DNA from: Pantoea brenneri
GTDB lineage: Bacteria; Pseudomonadota; Gammaproteobacteria; Enterobacterales; Enterobacteriaceae
Length of the DNA stretch: 36,135 nt
Assembly (NCBI GenBank): GCA_002095305.1
Contig: MIEI01000049.1
Coordinates: 1-36,135, forward strand
Direction of reading: 5' to 3'
The translations under genes were made by a program, and so were the position numbers. Under the pieces are notes generated by a model. It was given only the letters and a program-made list of their open reading frames with translations, was not told the origin of the DNA and did no database searches. Shown here in pieces: positions 26,999 through 36,135 of the stretch (its first letter is position 1; each line of letters starts with the position of its first letter).

Positions 26999-27946
26999 AT
27001 GCCTGCAAAAATTCGTTTCACTCTGTTCTCGCTGGCGCTGCTCGTTTCCGGGCAGGGGATCGCACTCCCCGCGCAGGCGGCAACTTCACTGTCGCAAATG
27101 GCGCCGATTGCGCAACCGCAGATTGCCTCTGGCAGCGCGATGATTGTCGATCTCACCACCAATAAAGTGCTGTTCTCCAGCCATCCGGATCGCGTCAGGC
27201 CGATTGCCTCGATCACTAAGTTGATGACCGCGATGGTGGTACTGGACGCGCACCTGCCGATGAATGAAATGCTGACGGTCGATGTCAGCCAGACGCCGGA
27301 AATGCGTGGGGTGTTTTCTCGCGTCAAACTCAACAGCCAGATCAGCCGCCGCAATATGCTGTTACTGGCGCTGATGTCGTCGGAGAACCGCGCCGCTGCC
27401 AGCCTGGCGCATGCCTATCCGGGCGGTTATAACGCCTTTATCCAGGCGATGAACGCCAAAGCGCGCGCGCTGGGCATGAAACATACCCGTTACGTTGAGC
27501 CGACGGGCTTATCAACGCAAAACGTCTCGAATGCTGAAGATCTGATTAAATTGCTGAAGGCAACGCGGGAATATCCGCTGCTTGGCGCACTCAGCACCAC
27601 CAAAGAAGAAACTGCGGTATTTACCCATCCGAGCTACGCGCTGCCGTTCCGTAATACCAACCATCTGGTTTACAAAAATGACTGGCGCATTCAGCTGACC
27701 AAAACCGGTTACACCGACGAGGCGGGACACTGCCTGGTGATGCGCACCATGATCAACAATCGCCCGGTGGCGCTGGTGGTGCTGGACGCCTTTGGTAAAT
27801 ATACCCACTTCGCCGATGCCAACCGCCTGCGCGACTGGATCGAAACCGGCAAGGCTGCACCCGTTCCTGCTGCCGCGCTGGCCTACAAAAAACAGAAATC
27901 AGGTCAGGTTGCCAGCAATGGTGCCAGCAGTGCCGGGGTTGAGTAG
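26999..27946 (+). CDS. pbpG: D-alanyl-D-alanine endopeptidase PBP7
   Basis: PbpG is a periplasmic low-molecular-weight penicillin-binding protein that cuts D-Ala-mDAP cross-links in peptidoglycan. It is 315 aa (E. coli ~310). A signal peptide ends near residue 28 (LPAQAA). Active-site motifs are S71-I-T-K74, S128-E-N130 and K235-T-G237. The ATG at 26999 ([12 protein letters not shown]) matches the E. coli start (MPKFRVSLFSL); a GTG codon lies directly before it. The Shine-Dalgarno is poor. Neighbours yohC, yohD, yohF and dld are also its neighbours in E. coli. Confidence 0.96.
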   Translation: MPAKIRFTLFSLALLVSGQGIALPAQAATSLSQMAPIAQPQIASGSAMIVDLTTNKVLFSSHPDRVRPIASITKLMTAMVVLDAHLPMNEMLTVDVSQTPEMRGVFSRVKLNSQISRRNMLLLALMSSENRAAASLAHAYPGGYNAFIQAMNAKARALGMKHTRYVEPTGLSTQNVSNAEDLIKLLKATREYPLLGALSTTKEETAVFTHPSYALPFRNTNHLVYKNDWRIQLTKTGYTDEAGHCLVMRTMINNRPVALVVLDAFGKYTHFADANRLRDWIETGKAAPVPAAALAYKKQKSGQVASNGASSAGVE

Positions 27947-28038
27947 ACCCGCGCCGGTGTAGCGCCTCAGGCGCTCCGGTGATGTTCTGGGCTGCACCAG
28001 AGGGCGACACGGCCGCAACCGCCGTGATCCGCCCGCCA

Positions 28039-28071
28039 GCCGCAACGGAGGCCCGTGGTTTCCGTTGCGGC
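28039..28071. repeat. 11-bp perfect inverted repeat between pbpG and the MscS-type gene
   Basis: GCCGCAACGGA (28039-28049) and TCCGTTGCGGC (28061-28071) flank an 11-nt spacer. It would fold into a strong hairpin but has no T run after it, so it is not a standard terminator. It lies 127 bp before the next start codon, in a 251-bp gap that otherwise shows nothing clear. Confidence 0.5.
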
Positions 28072-28197
28072 CGGAACAGCCTGAATACGGAACAATAATT
28101 GCCCGCTATTCCTATAGTTTCATCGCTTGCAAAGCCCTACACTACGCGCGAATGGCGAGGGTAGATCGCCTGATTATGCTGCTGGAATCTCACTGAT

Positions 28198-30642
28198 ATG
28201 TTTAAGCTACGATCCCTTTTTGCGCTGTTAATGCTGGCTCTGGTGGCGTTTGCCCCGGCGTGGTCGCAGGCGGCGGATGATGCGGCGAGTGCCGCACAAG
28301 AACAAGATGCTCCACCAAAGCTCAACGCCGCGGTCGAACTGCCTAAGATGCAGAAGATCCTCGATAAAATCAAAAGCCAGATCTCGGGCGATACCGGCGA
28401 AAGCAAGCTGACACAGCTGAATGAAATGGCGCTGGAGCTGTCAGGTAACGCCGACACGCTGGGCCAGGCTCTGCTGCCCGATCGCCAGCAGCTTGATGCT
28501 CAACTGGCGGTGCTGGGACCGGCACCGAAGCCGGACAGCGGCATGAAAGAGACGCCGGAGGTAACGCGCAAGCGTAATGCGCTGGAAAATCAGAAGAGCA
28601 AGCTTGACGATCAGATCAAACAGGCAGAGGGCATCAAAAACGGTGCGCTGATGCTCTCATCGCAAATCGTTAACCTGCGTCGCGATCAGCTTAAGAGCCA
28701 GCTGGCGCTCAACTCGGGCAGCATCCTCGGACCGCGTTTCTGGGCACCGGTGCTTAGCAGCCAGGATCTGGACGGCGAGAAAATCAGCGAATTTCTGCAG
28801 GAGCTGCAGGATACTGCGGCGCTGTCGTGGGAGCCGGGCTGGCGTTTTGGCAGCGTGGCCTGGCTACTGGCAGCGCTGCTGGTGATGACGATTGGCCGCC
28901 GCTACAGCGAAGAGTTTCTTGCCTGGGTCAGCATTCATAAATTGCCGGAAGGGCGGTTGCGTCGCAGTTTCCTTGCGGCAGCGATTGCCATCACCACGCT
29001 GGTGGCGGTGGTCCTGACCTTCAACTTTATCGCGCTGGCATTTACCCGCCGTGATGACGTGTCAGATAACGTACAGGATTTTGTTGATCGTCTGGTTCAG
29101 CTTAGCGTGTTCTGCGGTTTAATTGCCGGACTGGGCCGCGCGTTTCTGTCTACCCGCCGGCCAAGCTGGCGCCTGCCGACTATCTCTAATGAAGTGGCGA
29201 TGGCGCTGAAGCCTTTCCCACCGATCACTGCCGTACTGGTGTTTATCTTCCAGACGGTGGAGGCGTTTAACTACAGCGTCGGCACCAGCCTGAACACCAC
29301 TATCTTCGCTAACGGCCTGACGGCGTTACTGATTGGCAGCACCGCGCTGGCGATCAGCATCCGCACCAACCGGGTTCGCCGCCGCATGACGCAGGCGGGC
29401 ACGCCGCCGGAAGCGCGATCGACGCTGGTCGGGCTGATTCAGATGGGCCTGACCCTGACGGCGCTGGCGATTCTGCTGTCGCTGGTTATTGGCTACGTAA
29501 CGCTGGCACGCTTCCTGAGTTATGAGGTGATCTGGTGCGGCCTGCTGTTTGGTTCGTTCTATTTCCTCAGCCATCTGCTGAGTGATGGCTGCGAAAGCCT
29601 GTTTTCGACCAGTAACTCCTCCGGACGACGCATCCAGAGCTCGCTGAACATCAACGAGCGCCATCTGCAACAAACCGCCACCCTGCTGACGGCCCTCGGT
29701 AAAACCGTGCTGGTGCTGTTTGTGGTGCTGGCGCTGCTGAACGGGACTTTCGCCTCTTCGACCCCGATTGAACTGCTGCAAAAAGCGATTGAGTTCTGGG
29801 GCGGTAAAGGGCTGGAGTCGCTGAATATTGTTCCGGCGCATATGGTCAATGCGCTGGTCTGCCTGGTGGTCGGCATCTATGTGCTGCGGTCGATTCGCCG
29901 CTGGCTGGACAATGATTTCCTGCCAAAAACCACCATGGATGTTGGCATGCGGGTGTCGCTGGTGACGTTGTTCAGCAACATTGGCTACGTGCTGATTATC
30001 CTGCTGACTCTGTCGATCATGGGGCTGCAGTGGAACAAACTGGCGTGGATTGTCAGTGCGCTGTCGGTCGGTATCGGTTTTGGTCTGCAGGAGATTGTGA
30101 AGAACTTTATCTCGGGGCTGATTCTGTTAACCGAGCGTCCGGTGAAAGTGGGCGATCTGGTGACCATCAGCGGTATTGAAGGCGATATCCGCCGGATTAA
30201 CGTGCGCGCCACCGAGATCCAGCTAGGTGATAAATCCACCGTTATCGTGCCGAACTCGCAGTTCATCTCGCAGAACGTGCGTAACGCCACCATGGGTAAT
30301 GCGCAGGGTGTGGTAACGATTACGCTCACCTTCCCGCTGGATATCGATCCTTCTAAAGTTCGCGATATCCTGCTGGAGGTCTATAACGAAAACGAACGCA
30401 TTCTGGATACGCCAGAGCCGTCGGTGTCGTTTAAGGATCTGACCCAGCAGGGGATTGTGCTGAGCGTGACCGGCAACGTAGCCGGGCAGCGCCAGATCTC
30501 CGGGGCGAAGAGCGACCTGCTGTTTGATATTCTGACCCGCCTGCGTAAAGAGGGCATTATGCTCTCTACGCCGCAAACCATGATCATCGAGCGTCGCCCG
30601 CAGGCGGCAATAGCCTCCTCCGACGAGCAGCTGCTGTCATAA
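28198..30642 (+). CDS. large mechanosensitive channel, DUF3772 + MscS domains
   Basis: An 814-aa inner-membrane channel. A signal peptide (1-25, ending AWSQA) leads to a periplasmic alpha-helical domain (~40-180) of the DUF3772 type with coiled-coil character (RKRNALENQKSKLDDQIKQAEG). Multiple membrane helices follow (~215-610), then the MscS pore helix and upper beta domain (~614-660: VSALSVGIGFGLQEIVKNF, then ERPVKVGDLVTI) and the cytoplasmic vestibule. It probably releases solutes on hypo-osmotic shock. It differs from E. coli MscK, MscM and YbiO in its N-terminal part. It is transcribed alone, with a terminator after it. Confidence 0.87.
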   Translation: MFKLRSLFALLMLALVAFAPAWSQAADDAASAAQEQDAPPKLNAAVELPKMQKILDKIKSQISGDTGESKLTQLNEMALELSGNADTLGQALLPDRQQLDAQLAVLGPAPKPDSGMKETPEVTRKRNALENQKSKLDDQIKQAEGIKNGALMLSSQIVNLRRDQLKSQLALNSGSILGPRFWAPVLSSQDLDGEKISEFLQELQDTAALSWEPGWRFGSVAWLLAALLVMTIGRRYSEEFLAWVSIHKLPEGRLRRSFLAAAIAITTLVAVVLTFNFIALAFTRRDDVSDNVQDFVDRLVQLSVFCGLIAGLGRAFLSTRRPSWRLPTISNEVAMALKPFPPITAVLVFIFQTVEAFNYSVGTSLNTTIFANGLTALLIGSTALAISIRTNRVRRRMTQAGTPPEARSTLVGLIQMGLTLTALAILLSLVIGYVTLARFLSYEVIWCGLLFGSFYFLSHLLSDGCESLFSTSNSSGRRIQSSLNINERHLQQTATLLTALGKTVLVLFVVLALLNGTFASSTPIELLQKAIEFWGGKGLESLNIVPAHMVNALVCLVVGIYVLRSIRRWLDNDFLPKTTMDVGMRVSLVTLFSNIGYVLIILLTLSIMGLQWNKLAWIVSALSVGIGFGLQEIVKNFISGLILLTERPVKVGDLVTISGIEGDIRRINVRATEIQLGDKSTVIVPNSQFISQNVRNATMGNAQGVVTITLTFPLDIDPSKVRDILLEVYNENERILDTPEPSVSFKDLTQQGIVLSVTGNVAGQRQISGAKSDLLFDILTRLRKEGIMLSTPQTMIIERRPQAAIASSDEQLLS

Positions 30643-30648
30643 ATATCA

Positions 30649-30672
30649 GGCCGACGCATGTCGGCCTTTTTT
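30649..30672 (+). terminator. Rho-independent terminator of the MscS-type gene
   Basis: GGCCGAC (30649-30655), loop GCAT, GTCGGCC (30660-30666) and six T (30667-30672): a textbook terminator starting 7 nt after the stop. The following ~90 bp to the chitobiase end shows nothing further. Confidence 0.92.
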
Positions 30673-30763
30673 ATCTCATGCCGAGCGGCCTTTCATCGCG
30701 GCGCACTGCTCCGGGTCTATACCGATCCGGCAGCAGGCTGACCGCTTCAACTACCACTGTGCC

Positions 30764-33413
30764 TTACAGCGTTTCAACCCGGCTGTGACGCTCGCCATCA
30801 GCACTCACCGAGCGGATCTGCACCGCACCGCTTACCGCCGGCGGTCGGATGGCATCATATCGCAGCCAGTGGCTGCCCTTATCGAGGCTGTACTCCAGCG
30901 TCACGCCCGGTAGCGCCACGTTCATCGTCAGCACGCCGTTGATAATTTTCGCACCAGGCTGCGGCAGGCGGTAGCCGATACCGGATTTATCCAGCTTCGC
31001 CAGCTCACGCTGTCCCAGCAGATTGGCGAAGCGTTGCCAGTCCTGCTGCAGTGCGTGCCGATCGACCAGACGGGTCTGGCCGCCGATAAATTCGCGTCCG
31101 GCCTGATAGTCCAGCTCCCAACTGGCGCGATGCCAGCTGCGTTCCGCCACGGCGAACAGGCGGGGATAAATCATATATTCCATCTGTGGGTCGGTGCGCA
31201 CGGTTTCACTCCACAGCTGAGCCGAGATGCCATAGGCACCGCGCCACGGCTTATCCGATTTAGCCGTGAAATATTTACCGTCGCGATCGGTCGAGGTTTC
31301 GGCATTCTGCGGCAGGTTGTCCGGCGCGAAGGCAAATATTTTACGTTCATCGCTGAAGCGGGTGCCCCAGTAATAACCGCGCTCAAGTGGATTCACTTCG
31401 TACGGGAAATCCAGATAGAGGTAATCCGGGCTGTGATCACCACATCGTAGCCTTTTTGCGCCCAGTCGCCGGCGCTGTCAAAACCGCCCCAGTAGAGGGT
31501 ATCCCAGAAATTGACCGCCACCCGCGGCGTGGCGAAGGCGCGGGCGTTCTGCGCGTCCTTTAAACCATCCTGCCAGGCCTGCATGTTGCCAATACCGTGC
31601 CGGTTAACCGTCTTGCTTACCGCCAGCGCAAAATAGCTCGGCAGGTGGGTCAGGTCGGTGACTTTGCCACTTTTCACCAGCGCCTGACAGACCTGCGATT
31701 TCGCCCACGGCTGATCTTCCTGTTGCCAGTCACGCAGGCCAGTGCCGGGCTTAGGGTGCTGGCGATCGGAATAGCCGGCACCAAAACGGATATTTTTCGC
31801 CTCATCACCGCCGAACTGCCAGCGGGTTAACGGCTGTCCCGCCTGACGGTGCATCGCCTGCATCTCCCCGATCACTTTGTCGACAAAGCGCAGAGAGCTA
31901 TCAATGCACGGGTTGAGGTAGCTGGTACGATCGTAGAACTGCACCGAGGTGGTATTGGAATCGTCGGTCGGATCGCGCAGGCGATATGCGCTGGCCTGTT
32001 CGGGTTGCCGGCGCGCATCAGCCGCTGATAGCGCGCCTCCATGGCAATTACTGCCGCGCGGGCGTGGGCCGGCATATCGATCTCCGGCATCACGGTGATA
32101 TGGCGGGCCGCGGCATGCTCCACAATCTCAATGTAGTCGGCGCGGCTGAAGTAACCGCTGCCGTTGTTGTCGCTAAACGGCCCGGAGCCGAGCTGCGGCA
32201 GCAGGCAGTGCTGCTCGCTGACATCATGGCAGCGCTGGCTGCCCACCCCGGTTAATTCCGGTAAGCCGGGGATTTCGATGCGCCAGCCCTCATCGTCGCT
32301 GAGATGAAAGTGGAAAACGTTCATCTTCCAGGCCGCCATCTGATCGAGCAACCGCAGCACCGCCTGCTTACTGTGGAAATTACGCGCCACATCAAGGAAG
32401 GCGGCGCGATAGGCAAAACGCGGCGTATCCCGCGCTTCCAGCGTGGCGATCTGCGCTGTGCCGTCGGCGGGTACCAGCGACAGAATCGACATCAGGCCAT
32501 AAAAAGCGCCCGCGGCATCGTAGCCCACCACTCGGGCGCTGCGGCTGTTGATATTCAGCTGGTAGGCACCGGACTTCGCCAGTTTGCCACTGAAGTGGTC
32601 GGGTCGGATTTCGCTGGCGATCGCGTAGCCCGCTGCACTCTGTTTAACCCCCAGTCGTTCGAAGTGCTGGCTGACTACCTGGCGAGTGGCTGTGTTGAGC
32701 CCGTTAAGCGACAGCTTCACGCCGTCGCTGAGCGTGGCATCGTGCGGGTGAAGTTTGACCTCAAGCGGCGTCGGGCTGATCTGACCGCGCAACGCCGAGG
32801 CCGGCAGGGTGGCGATATCGCTATTTTTATCAAAACGACTGACCGGCTGCATCAGGATGTTCTGGTCGTCGGCGCTGCGTCGCCAGTTATCGCCGAAGGG
32901 CAGCACAAACTGACTCAGATCCTCACTGTCGGTGCTGGCAATAATTTTTGGCGTCGCTTCTCCGGCGGTCACATACCAGCGCGGCATCACATCGGTGATA
33001 AATAGCTGCCAGTACTCGTTAACGATTGGGATCGTCACCGATTCACCCGCGCCAATACCGGTGAACTTGTCGGTTGGCTCAAGGCGTGTCAGATCGCCAA
33101 CAATGTGCGTCATCTTAAACTGGTCGTTATCTACCCGCAGCGTCTGGTGCACGTTGCTCATGGTGATTGCCCAGTTTTTGCTGGTCAGCGCCGGGCCATG
33201 ATTGGTCAGGGTAATGGTGGCGCGGTTACAGGAAGACCAGTCGGCACCCAGTGCGGCGCAGTTTGTGCCATGCAGGGCAGCCAGATTATCGGTCACCTGA
33301 TAAGTGACGCCGAACTGGCTGATTTGATTAACAATCTGCTGGTCGGACAGGCTGGCGTGACTGGCCAGAGCAACGCTCAGCAGGCTGAGCGCGAAAAAAC
33401 GTGGGTTTACCAT
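30764..33413 (-). pseudogene. chb: chitobiase (GH20 beta-N-acetylhexosaminidase), broken by two frameshifts
   Basis: Joined across three frames this is a full-length, Serratia-type periplasmic chitobiase (~883 aa) that splits chitobiose to GlcNAc. Order: signal peptide (to ~20), N-terminal CHB_HEX domain (~21-165), GH20b domain, GH20 barrel (NVFHFHLSDDEGWR; catalytic Asp-Glu in FGGDEAKN) and Ig-like C-terminal domain. The first frame breaks near 32000-32001: restoring one base turns RAGNPN... into RAGNPEQASAYRLRDPTDD, colinear with Serratia. The second breaks near 31433: restoring one base gives VVITSPDYLYLDFPYEV. As written, the protein ends after 513 residues, before the catalytic Asp-Glu, so it should be inactive. 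No slippery sequence is seen. Sequencing error cannot be excluded. Confidence 0.9.
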
Positions 33414-33464
33414 TTTCTTTATCCTTATGTCGGCAGAAGCGATAGCCGGGTCAGAGCCGCAAGG

Positions 33465-34862
33465 TCAGAACAGGGTGAAAGGCGCGATTACCATCAGCTT
33501 GATATCCTTCTCATCCTGAAAAATGTTGCCGTAGCCGCCGCTGTAACTGGGCAGATTGCTGTGATTGTCGTAGCGGGTGTAGTGCAGCTTAAACAGCGTA
33601 TCTTTGGCGCGACCCTGCTGAATCTGGTAGATCAGATCGAGGTTCCAGGCTGATTCAGTCAGCCGCTGGCGCTGATCGAAGGCGGGTTGGCTGGAAGGCT
33701 TTGCATCCCAGCCCCAGACCCAGGAACCGCCCACTTTCCATCCCGCCAGCTGCCACGGCGTTAAATCGAGCAGGGCACCGGCAAAGATTGCTTTTTCACC
33801 GTTGGCGTTCCAGTCAGAGCGGGCATCCCACCAGATATCCAGGCGGCCATTGGAGCTGGCGTAGCCTGGGGTCATGCGCTGTAAGAAGAAGCCCTGATTG
33901 CCTTCTGCTTTGACCCAGCTGCCCTCGAGCCGCAAATCGACCGGGCCGACGGTATAGCCGAAGGTGATCGCCTGTAACCAGGCGAGGCCGTCATAAACAT
34001 CACTGGCATTACTCGCGCCGCCATGTTGTTTATCCTGCGCGCCGTAAAATTGATAACTGGTTCGCAGATCGTTGCCAGTGAGTGGAATTGTCCACGACGC
34101 TTTAGCAAAATATTGATCGATATAGCCAGCTGACTGACCAAAAGCGCCTTCCAGCACCAGACTGTTTTTGAAATCATATTTAACGCCGAAAGCATGCAGG
34201 TAACGAATATCCGTTACGCCATCTGCCTGTCGGAAATGATATAAATCACGATACCAGGGGGCTTTATATTTATCGCTCCACAGATATGAAAACGATAATT
34301 CGCCCGCCTGGCCGAAATCATAAATTGCACCGGCTTCCGCGCCGCGATAGGTGCCGGGTAAAAAACTCCAGTGTGGCGCAACTAATGTCTGTCCGGCTGG
34401 CTGAATATAACCCGCCCGTAACCAGTAGTCCTGATATCGGGCTTTCAGCGCCGCTTTATACAGCGAGGCACCGCTGGTGTCGCCCTGCCACGCTTCATCC
34501 CAGCGATTACGTGCCCGGCTGAAGCCAATTTCATTCGGTGCGGCCGGGCCGCTGTGGGCCAGTTCGGCTGCACCGAACACGGCGAGATCGAGGCCCAGCC
34601 AGTCGGCGGCGTACCCTGACTGGAAGTCGAGATTAGCGTTAAGCGTAGTGTGGTGCAGGTTAGCCCGATATTCACCGTTGTGTTCACTGTTTGGGTCGAT
34701 CTCTTTTCGATCACGCTGACGTTGCCAGTAAAAAAGATTACCGCCCAGTGAAGAATCGTCAATAAAACCAGCCGCCTTAACCGGGTGAAGCCATAAGGCG
34801 GATCCGGTACTGGCTAGAATAACCAATTGCATTAAAACTAACGCGTAATTAAATTTTCGCAT
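33465..34862 (-). CDS. chiP: chitoporin ChiP (YbfM), OprD-type outer-membrane porin
   Basis: ChiP lets chito-oligosaccharides cross the outer membrane. The 465-aa protein closely follows E. coli ChiP/YbfM (468 aa): signal peptide to ~residue 30, then [58 protein letters not shown]-type sequence ([18 protein letters not shown]) and the terminal beta strand [12 protein letters not shown] ending in Phe. It lies 51 bp upstream of chitobiase on the same strand, so the two form an operon. Serratia has chiP-chiQ-ctb, but the small lipoprotein gene chiQ is missing here. A promoter with an internal palindrome precedes it. Confidence 0.95.
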   Translation of the reverse strand: MRKFNYALVLMQLVILASTGSALWLHPVKAAGFIDDSSLGGNLFYWQRQRDRKEIDPNSEHNGEYRANLHHTTLNANLDFQSGYAADWLGLDLAVFGAAELAHSGPAAPNEIGFSRARNRWDEAWQGDTSGASLYKAALKARYQDYWLRAGYIQPAGQTLVAPHWSFLPGTYRGAEAGAIYDFGQAGELSFSYLWSDKYKAPWYRDLYHFRQADGVTDIRYLHAFGVKYDFKNSLVLEGAFGQSAGYIDQYFAKASWTIPLTGNDLRTSYQFYGAQDKQHGGASNASDVYDGLAWLQAITFGYTVGPVDLRLEGSWVKAEGNQGFFLQRMTPGYASSNGRLDIWWDARSDWNANGEKAIFAGALLDLTPWQLAGWKVGGSWVWGWDAKPSSQPAFDQRQRLTESAWNLDLIYQIQQGRAKDTLFKLHYTRYDNHSNLPSYSGGYGNIFQDEKDIKLMVIAPFTLF

Positions 34863-34922
34863 TGCGATTCCTTGCTGAATAGAGCGCCAGGGTGCGGGAT
34901 GTCATAAATAAGTGCTGGAGCC

Positions 34923-34984
34923 AATCTATTTTTCGCGACGCGAATTATCAATCGGGCGATCGATCTTTTGTGAGAGATTGTGCA
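34923..34984 (-). promoter_or_regulatory. chiP promoter with operator in the spacer and CRP-like site
   Basis: On the minus strand a -35 TTGATA (34951-34946) and a -10 TAGATT (34928-34923) are 17 bp apart. The spacer holds the perfect palindrome TTCGCG-T-CGCGAA (34944-34932) with AT-rich flanks, resembling operators of the NagC/Mlc family. Upstream, TGCAC-N6-TCACA (34984-34969) is a weak CRP-like site centred near -61 relative to the expected start. GlcNAc-responsive repression plus CRP activation is inferred. Confidence 0.6.
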
Positions 34985-35128
34985 GAAAGAAATAATACGA
35001 AAATAAAGCAATTGCGACTTAATACTGATAATTAATTTTTATCGCTGTGAATGTTTTTTTAGCTAATAAAGATTGTTAATAAAGGTGCGGTGCAGAGGCG
35101 AAATGTATTTAAGCCAAAACAGACCATT

Positions 35129-35154
35129 AAAAAAGCCTGCTCAGCGTGGCAGGC
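35129..35154 (-). terminator. Rho-independent terminator of dld
   Basis: Read on the minus strand, GCCTGC (35154-35149), an 8-nt loop, GCAGGC (35140-35135) and six T (35134-35129). It begins about 30 bp after the dld stop. The rest of the 323-bp dld-chiP gap (34863-35185) holds the chiP promoter and an AT-rich stretch (~34990-35080) with nothing recognisable. Confidence 0.82.
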
Positions 35155-35185
35155 CTGGGTCGCAGATGTGCTAGCGGGTGACAGC

Positions 35186-36135
35186 TTAAGGCTGTCTGAC
35201 CGCCCAGCCTTTCAGTTTACTGGTTTTGCCGATGCCCGGATTGAAGCTGTTGGTGGGATCGAGTTGCCGGTAAAACGCCGCCAGTTGGGGTTTGGCCTGA
35301 TAGAGGTGTCCGACGTTGTGCTCAGCCGGATATTCCGCACCGCGCGCCTGTAAAATCTCCAGCATCTGCGCCTTCAGCGCATGCGCGTCGACCCCTTTCC
35401 GGACGATGTAATCCTGATGGAACACGTGACAGAAGAAGTGGCCGTAGTAGAGACGATGGCTGAGCGAGGCTTCTATCGCCTCAGGCAGGGTTTCGAACCA
35501 GTCCGGATCGTTGCGGCGTAATGCGATATCCAGCGCCAGAATATCTTCTACTTCATCCGCGTGCACCGCGTGATAACGAACTGCCGCGCCCGCCGCGGCA
35601 AAGCGATGCAGAAAGGCGTGAGCCCCTTCTTTGCCTTCACACTCAAAGTATTCGCCGCCGCCTTCGCGGAAGTAATCGCGTAAATAGTTGCGGGCTTCCG
35701 CAACGCCATCGCCCGACATCTTCAGCATCAGATAGTGTTCATACTTGTCGCGATACTGCTTCATGCGTTTCGGCAGATGGGCCGGGAACAATCGGCTCAG
35801 ACGCTGCAGCAGCCGGTCGCTGAAGTGCGGTTTAATAAACGACAGTTTGCTCAGCCAGGCGTCAACGCGGCCTTTCAGGGTGAAAAACAGCGGCATCTTG
35901 TCGGTGCCCAGCTTGTCGATCATCAGGAAGGTGTCTTTGCCGTAGACCTCAGCGATGTCATAGATGTCGCGGTGCATATATTCGCCCGCCACCGGCAGGT
36001 TGCTGAAGTGCGCCAGCATGTGGCGACGGATATCGCTCAGCACGCTCGGATCGTTGGTACCGATATAAAATACCTGCTGCTGAGGCTCGGTGGCAAAGGT
36101 GTCGAGACGCACGGCGAACACCGCCAGCTTCCCGG
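35186..36135 (-). CDS. dld: quinone-dependent D-lactate dehydrogenase, C-terminal part (partial)
   Basis: Dld is the peripheral-membrane FAD enzyme that oxidises D-lactate to pyruvate and feeds electrons to quinone. About 315 C-terminal residues are visible; the frame continues beyond the right edge (…GKLAVFAVRLDTFATEPQ). The FAD-binding domain is therefore outside. Recognisable parts are QQVFYIGTNDP, EYMHRDIYDIAEVYGKDTF, the basic membrane-binding segment with KRMKQYRDKYEHYLMLKM, and the end AEHNVGHLYQAK…NPGIGKTSK. Its position near pbpG and the yoh genes matches E. coli. Confidence 0.95.
   Translation of the reverse strand, partial: GKLAVFAVRLDTFATEPQQQVFYIGTNDPSVLSDIRRHMLAHFSNLPVAGEYMHRDIYDIAEVYGKDTFLMIDKLGTDKMPLFFTLKGRVDAWLSKLSFIKPHFSDRLLQRLSRLFPAHLPKRMKQYRDKYEHYLMLKMSGDGVAEARNYLRDYFREGGGEYFECEGKEGAHAFLHRFAAAGAAVRYHAVHADEVEDILALDIALRRNDPDWFETLPEAIEASLSHRLYYGHFFCHVFHQDYIVRKGVDAHALKAQMLEILQARGAEYPAEHNVGHLYQAKPQLAAFYRQLDPTNSFNPGIGKTSKLKGWAVRQP

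Noticed and set aside
31425..32010. Programmed ribosomal frameshifting in chitobiase
   Set aside because: No slippery heptamer at either site, and two such events in one hydrolase have no precedent I know of.
32304..33005. 233-aa plus-strand frame inside chitobiase
   Set aside because: Antisense shadow of the GH20 gene.

Overview
This window reads as ordinary core chromosome of a gammaproteobacterium of the order Enterobacterales. The best guess is an Erwiniaceae-type organism (Erwinia, Pantoea or a relative). Most genes are close, same-length relatives of E. coli genes in E. coli-like order, but several genes absent from E. coli K-12 sit between them: an orphan UrtE-like ATPase, an OBAP-family lipoprotein, a DUF1615 lipoprotein, a GH15 hydrolase and a chitobiase. 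The genus is inferred, not shown. No tRNA, rRNA, CRISPR array, insertion sequence or prophage was seen.

Positions 1-5400: the end of the biotin operon (bioF', bioC, bioD), an orphan UrtE-like ABC ATPase on the minus strand, and a roughly 890-bp non-coding interval. That interval carries a cluster of DnaA boxes matching the location of E. coli DARS1 (bioD-uvrB), then the LexA box and promoter of uvrB. Positions 5394-9324: ybhK on the minus strand, then moaABCDE, preceded by a ModE-type operator and a molybdenum-cofactor riboswitch. Positions 9321-17326: a divergent pair of lipoproteins (OBAP family and DUF1615), ybhL, the minus-strand ybhP-clsB-ybhN operon of phospholipid and membrane genes, ybhQ and rhlE.

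Positions 17329-36135: from dusC onward the genes follow the E. coli yoh region (dusC, yohF, yohD, yohC, pbpG, dld), which lies far from the bio-rhlE region in E. coli. The junction is the 2-bp gap between rhlE and dusC. Inserted in this block are an MFS carrier, a PiT phosphate transporter with a Pho box, the L,D-transpeptidase ldtB, a GH15 hydrolase, a large DUF3772/MscS channel, and a chitin-use pair (chiP porin plus a chitobiase broken by two single-base deletions).

Functional themes are cofactor synthesis (biotin, molybdopterin), DNA repair and replication control, and cell-envelope maintenance (cardiolipin, peptidoglycan cross-linking and trimming, osmotic release). Nothing looks like a wholly new multi-gene system. 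The most interesting items are the orphan ATPase with a corrupted ABC signature, the DARS1-like cluster, transglycosylase-like motifs in the DUF1615 lipoprotein, the Pho box at the pit gene, the operator inside the chiP promoter, and the doubly frameshifted chitobiase.
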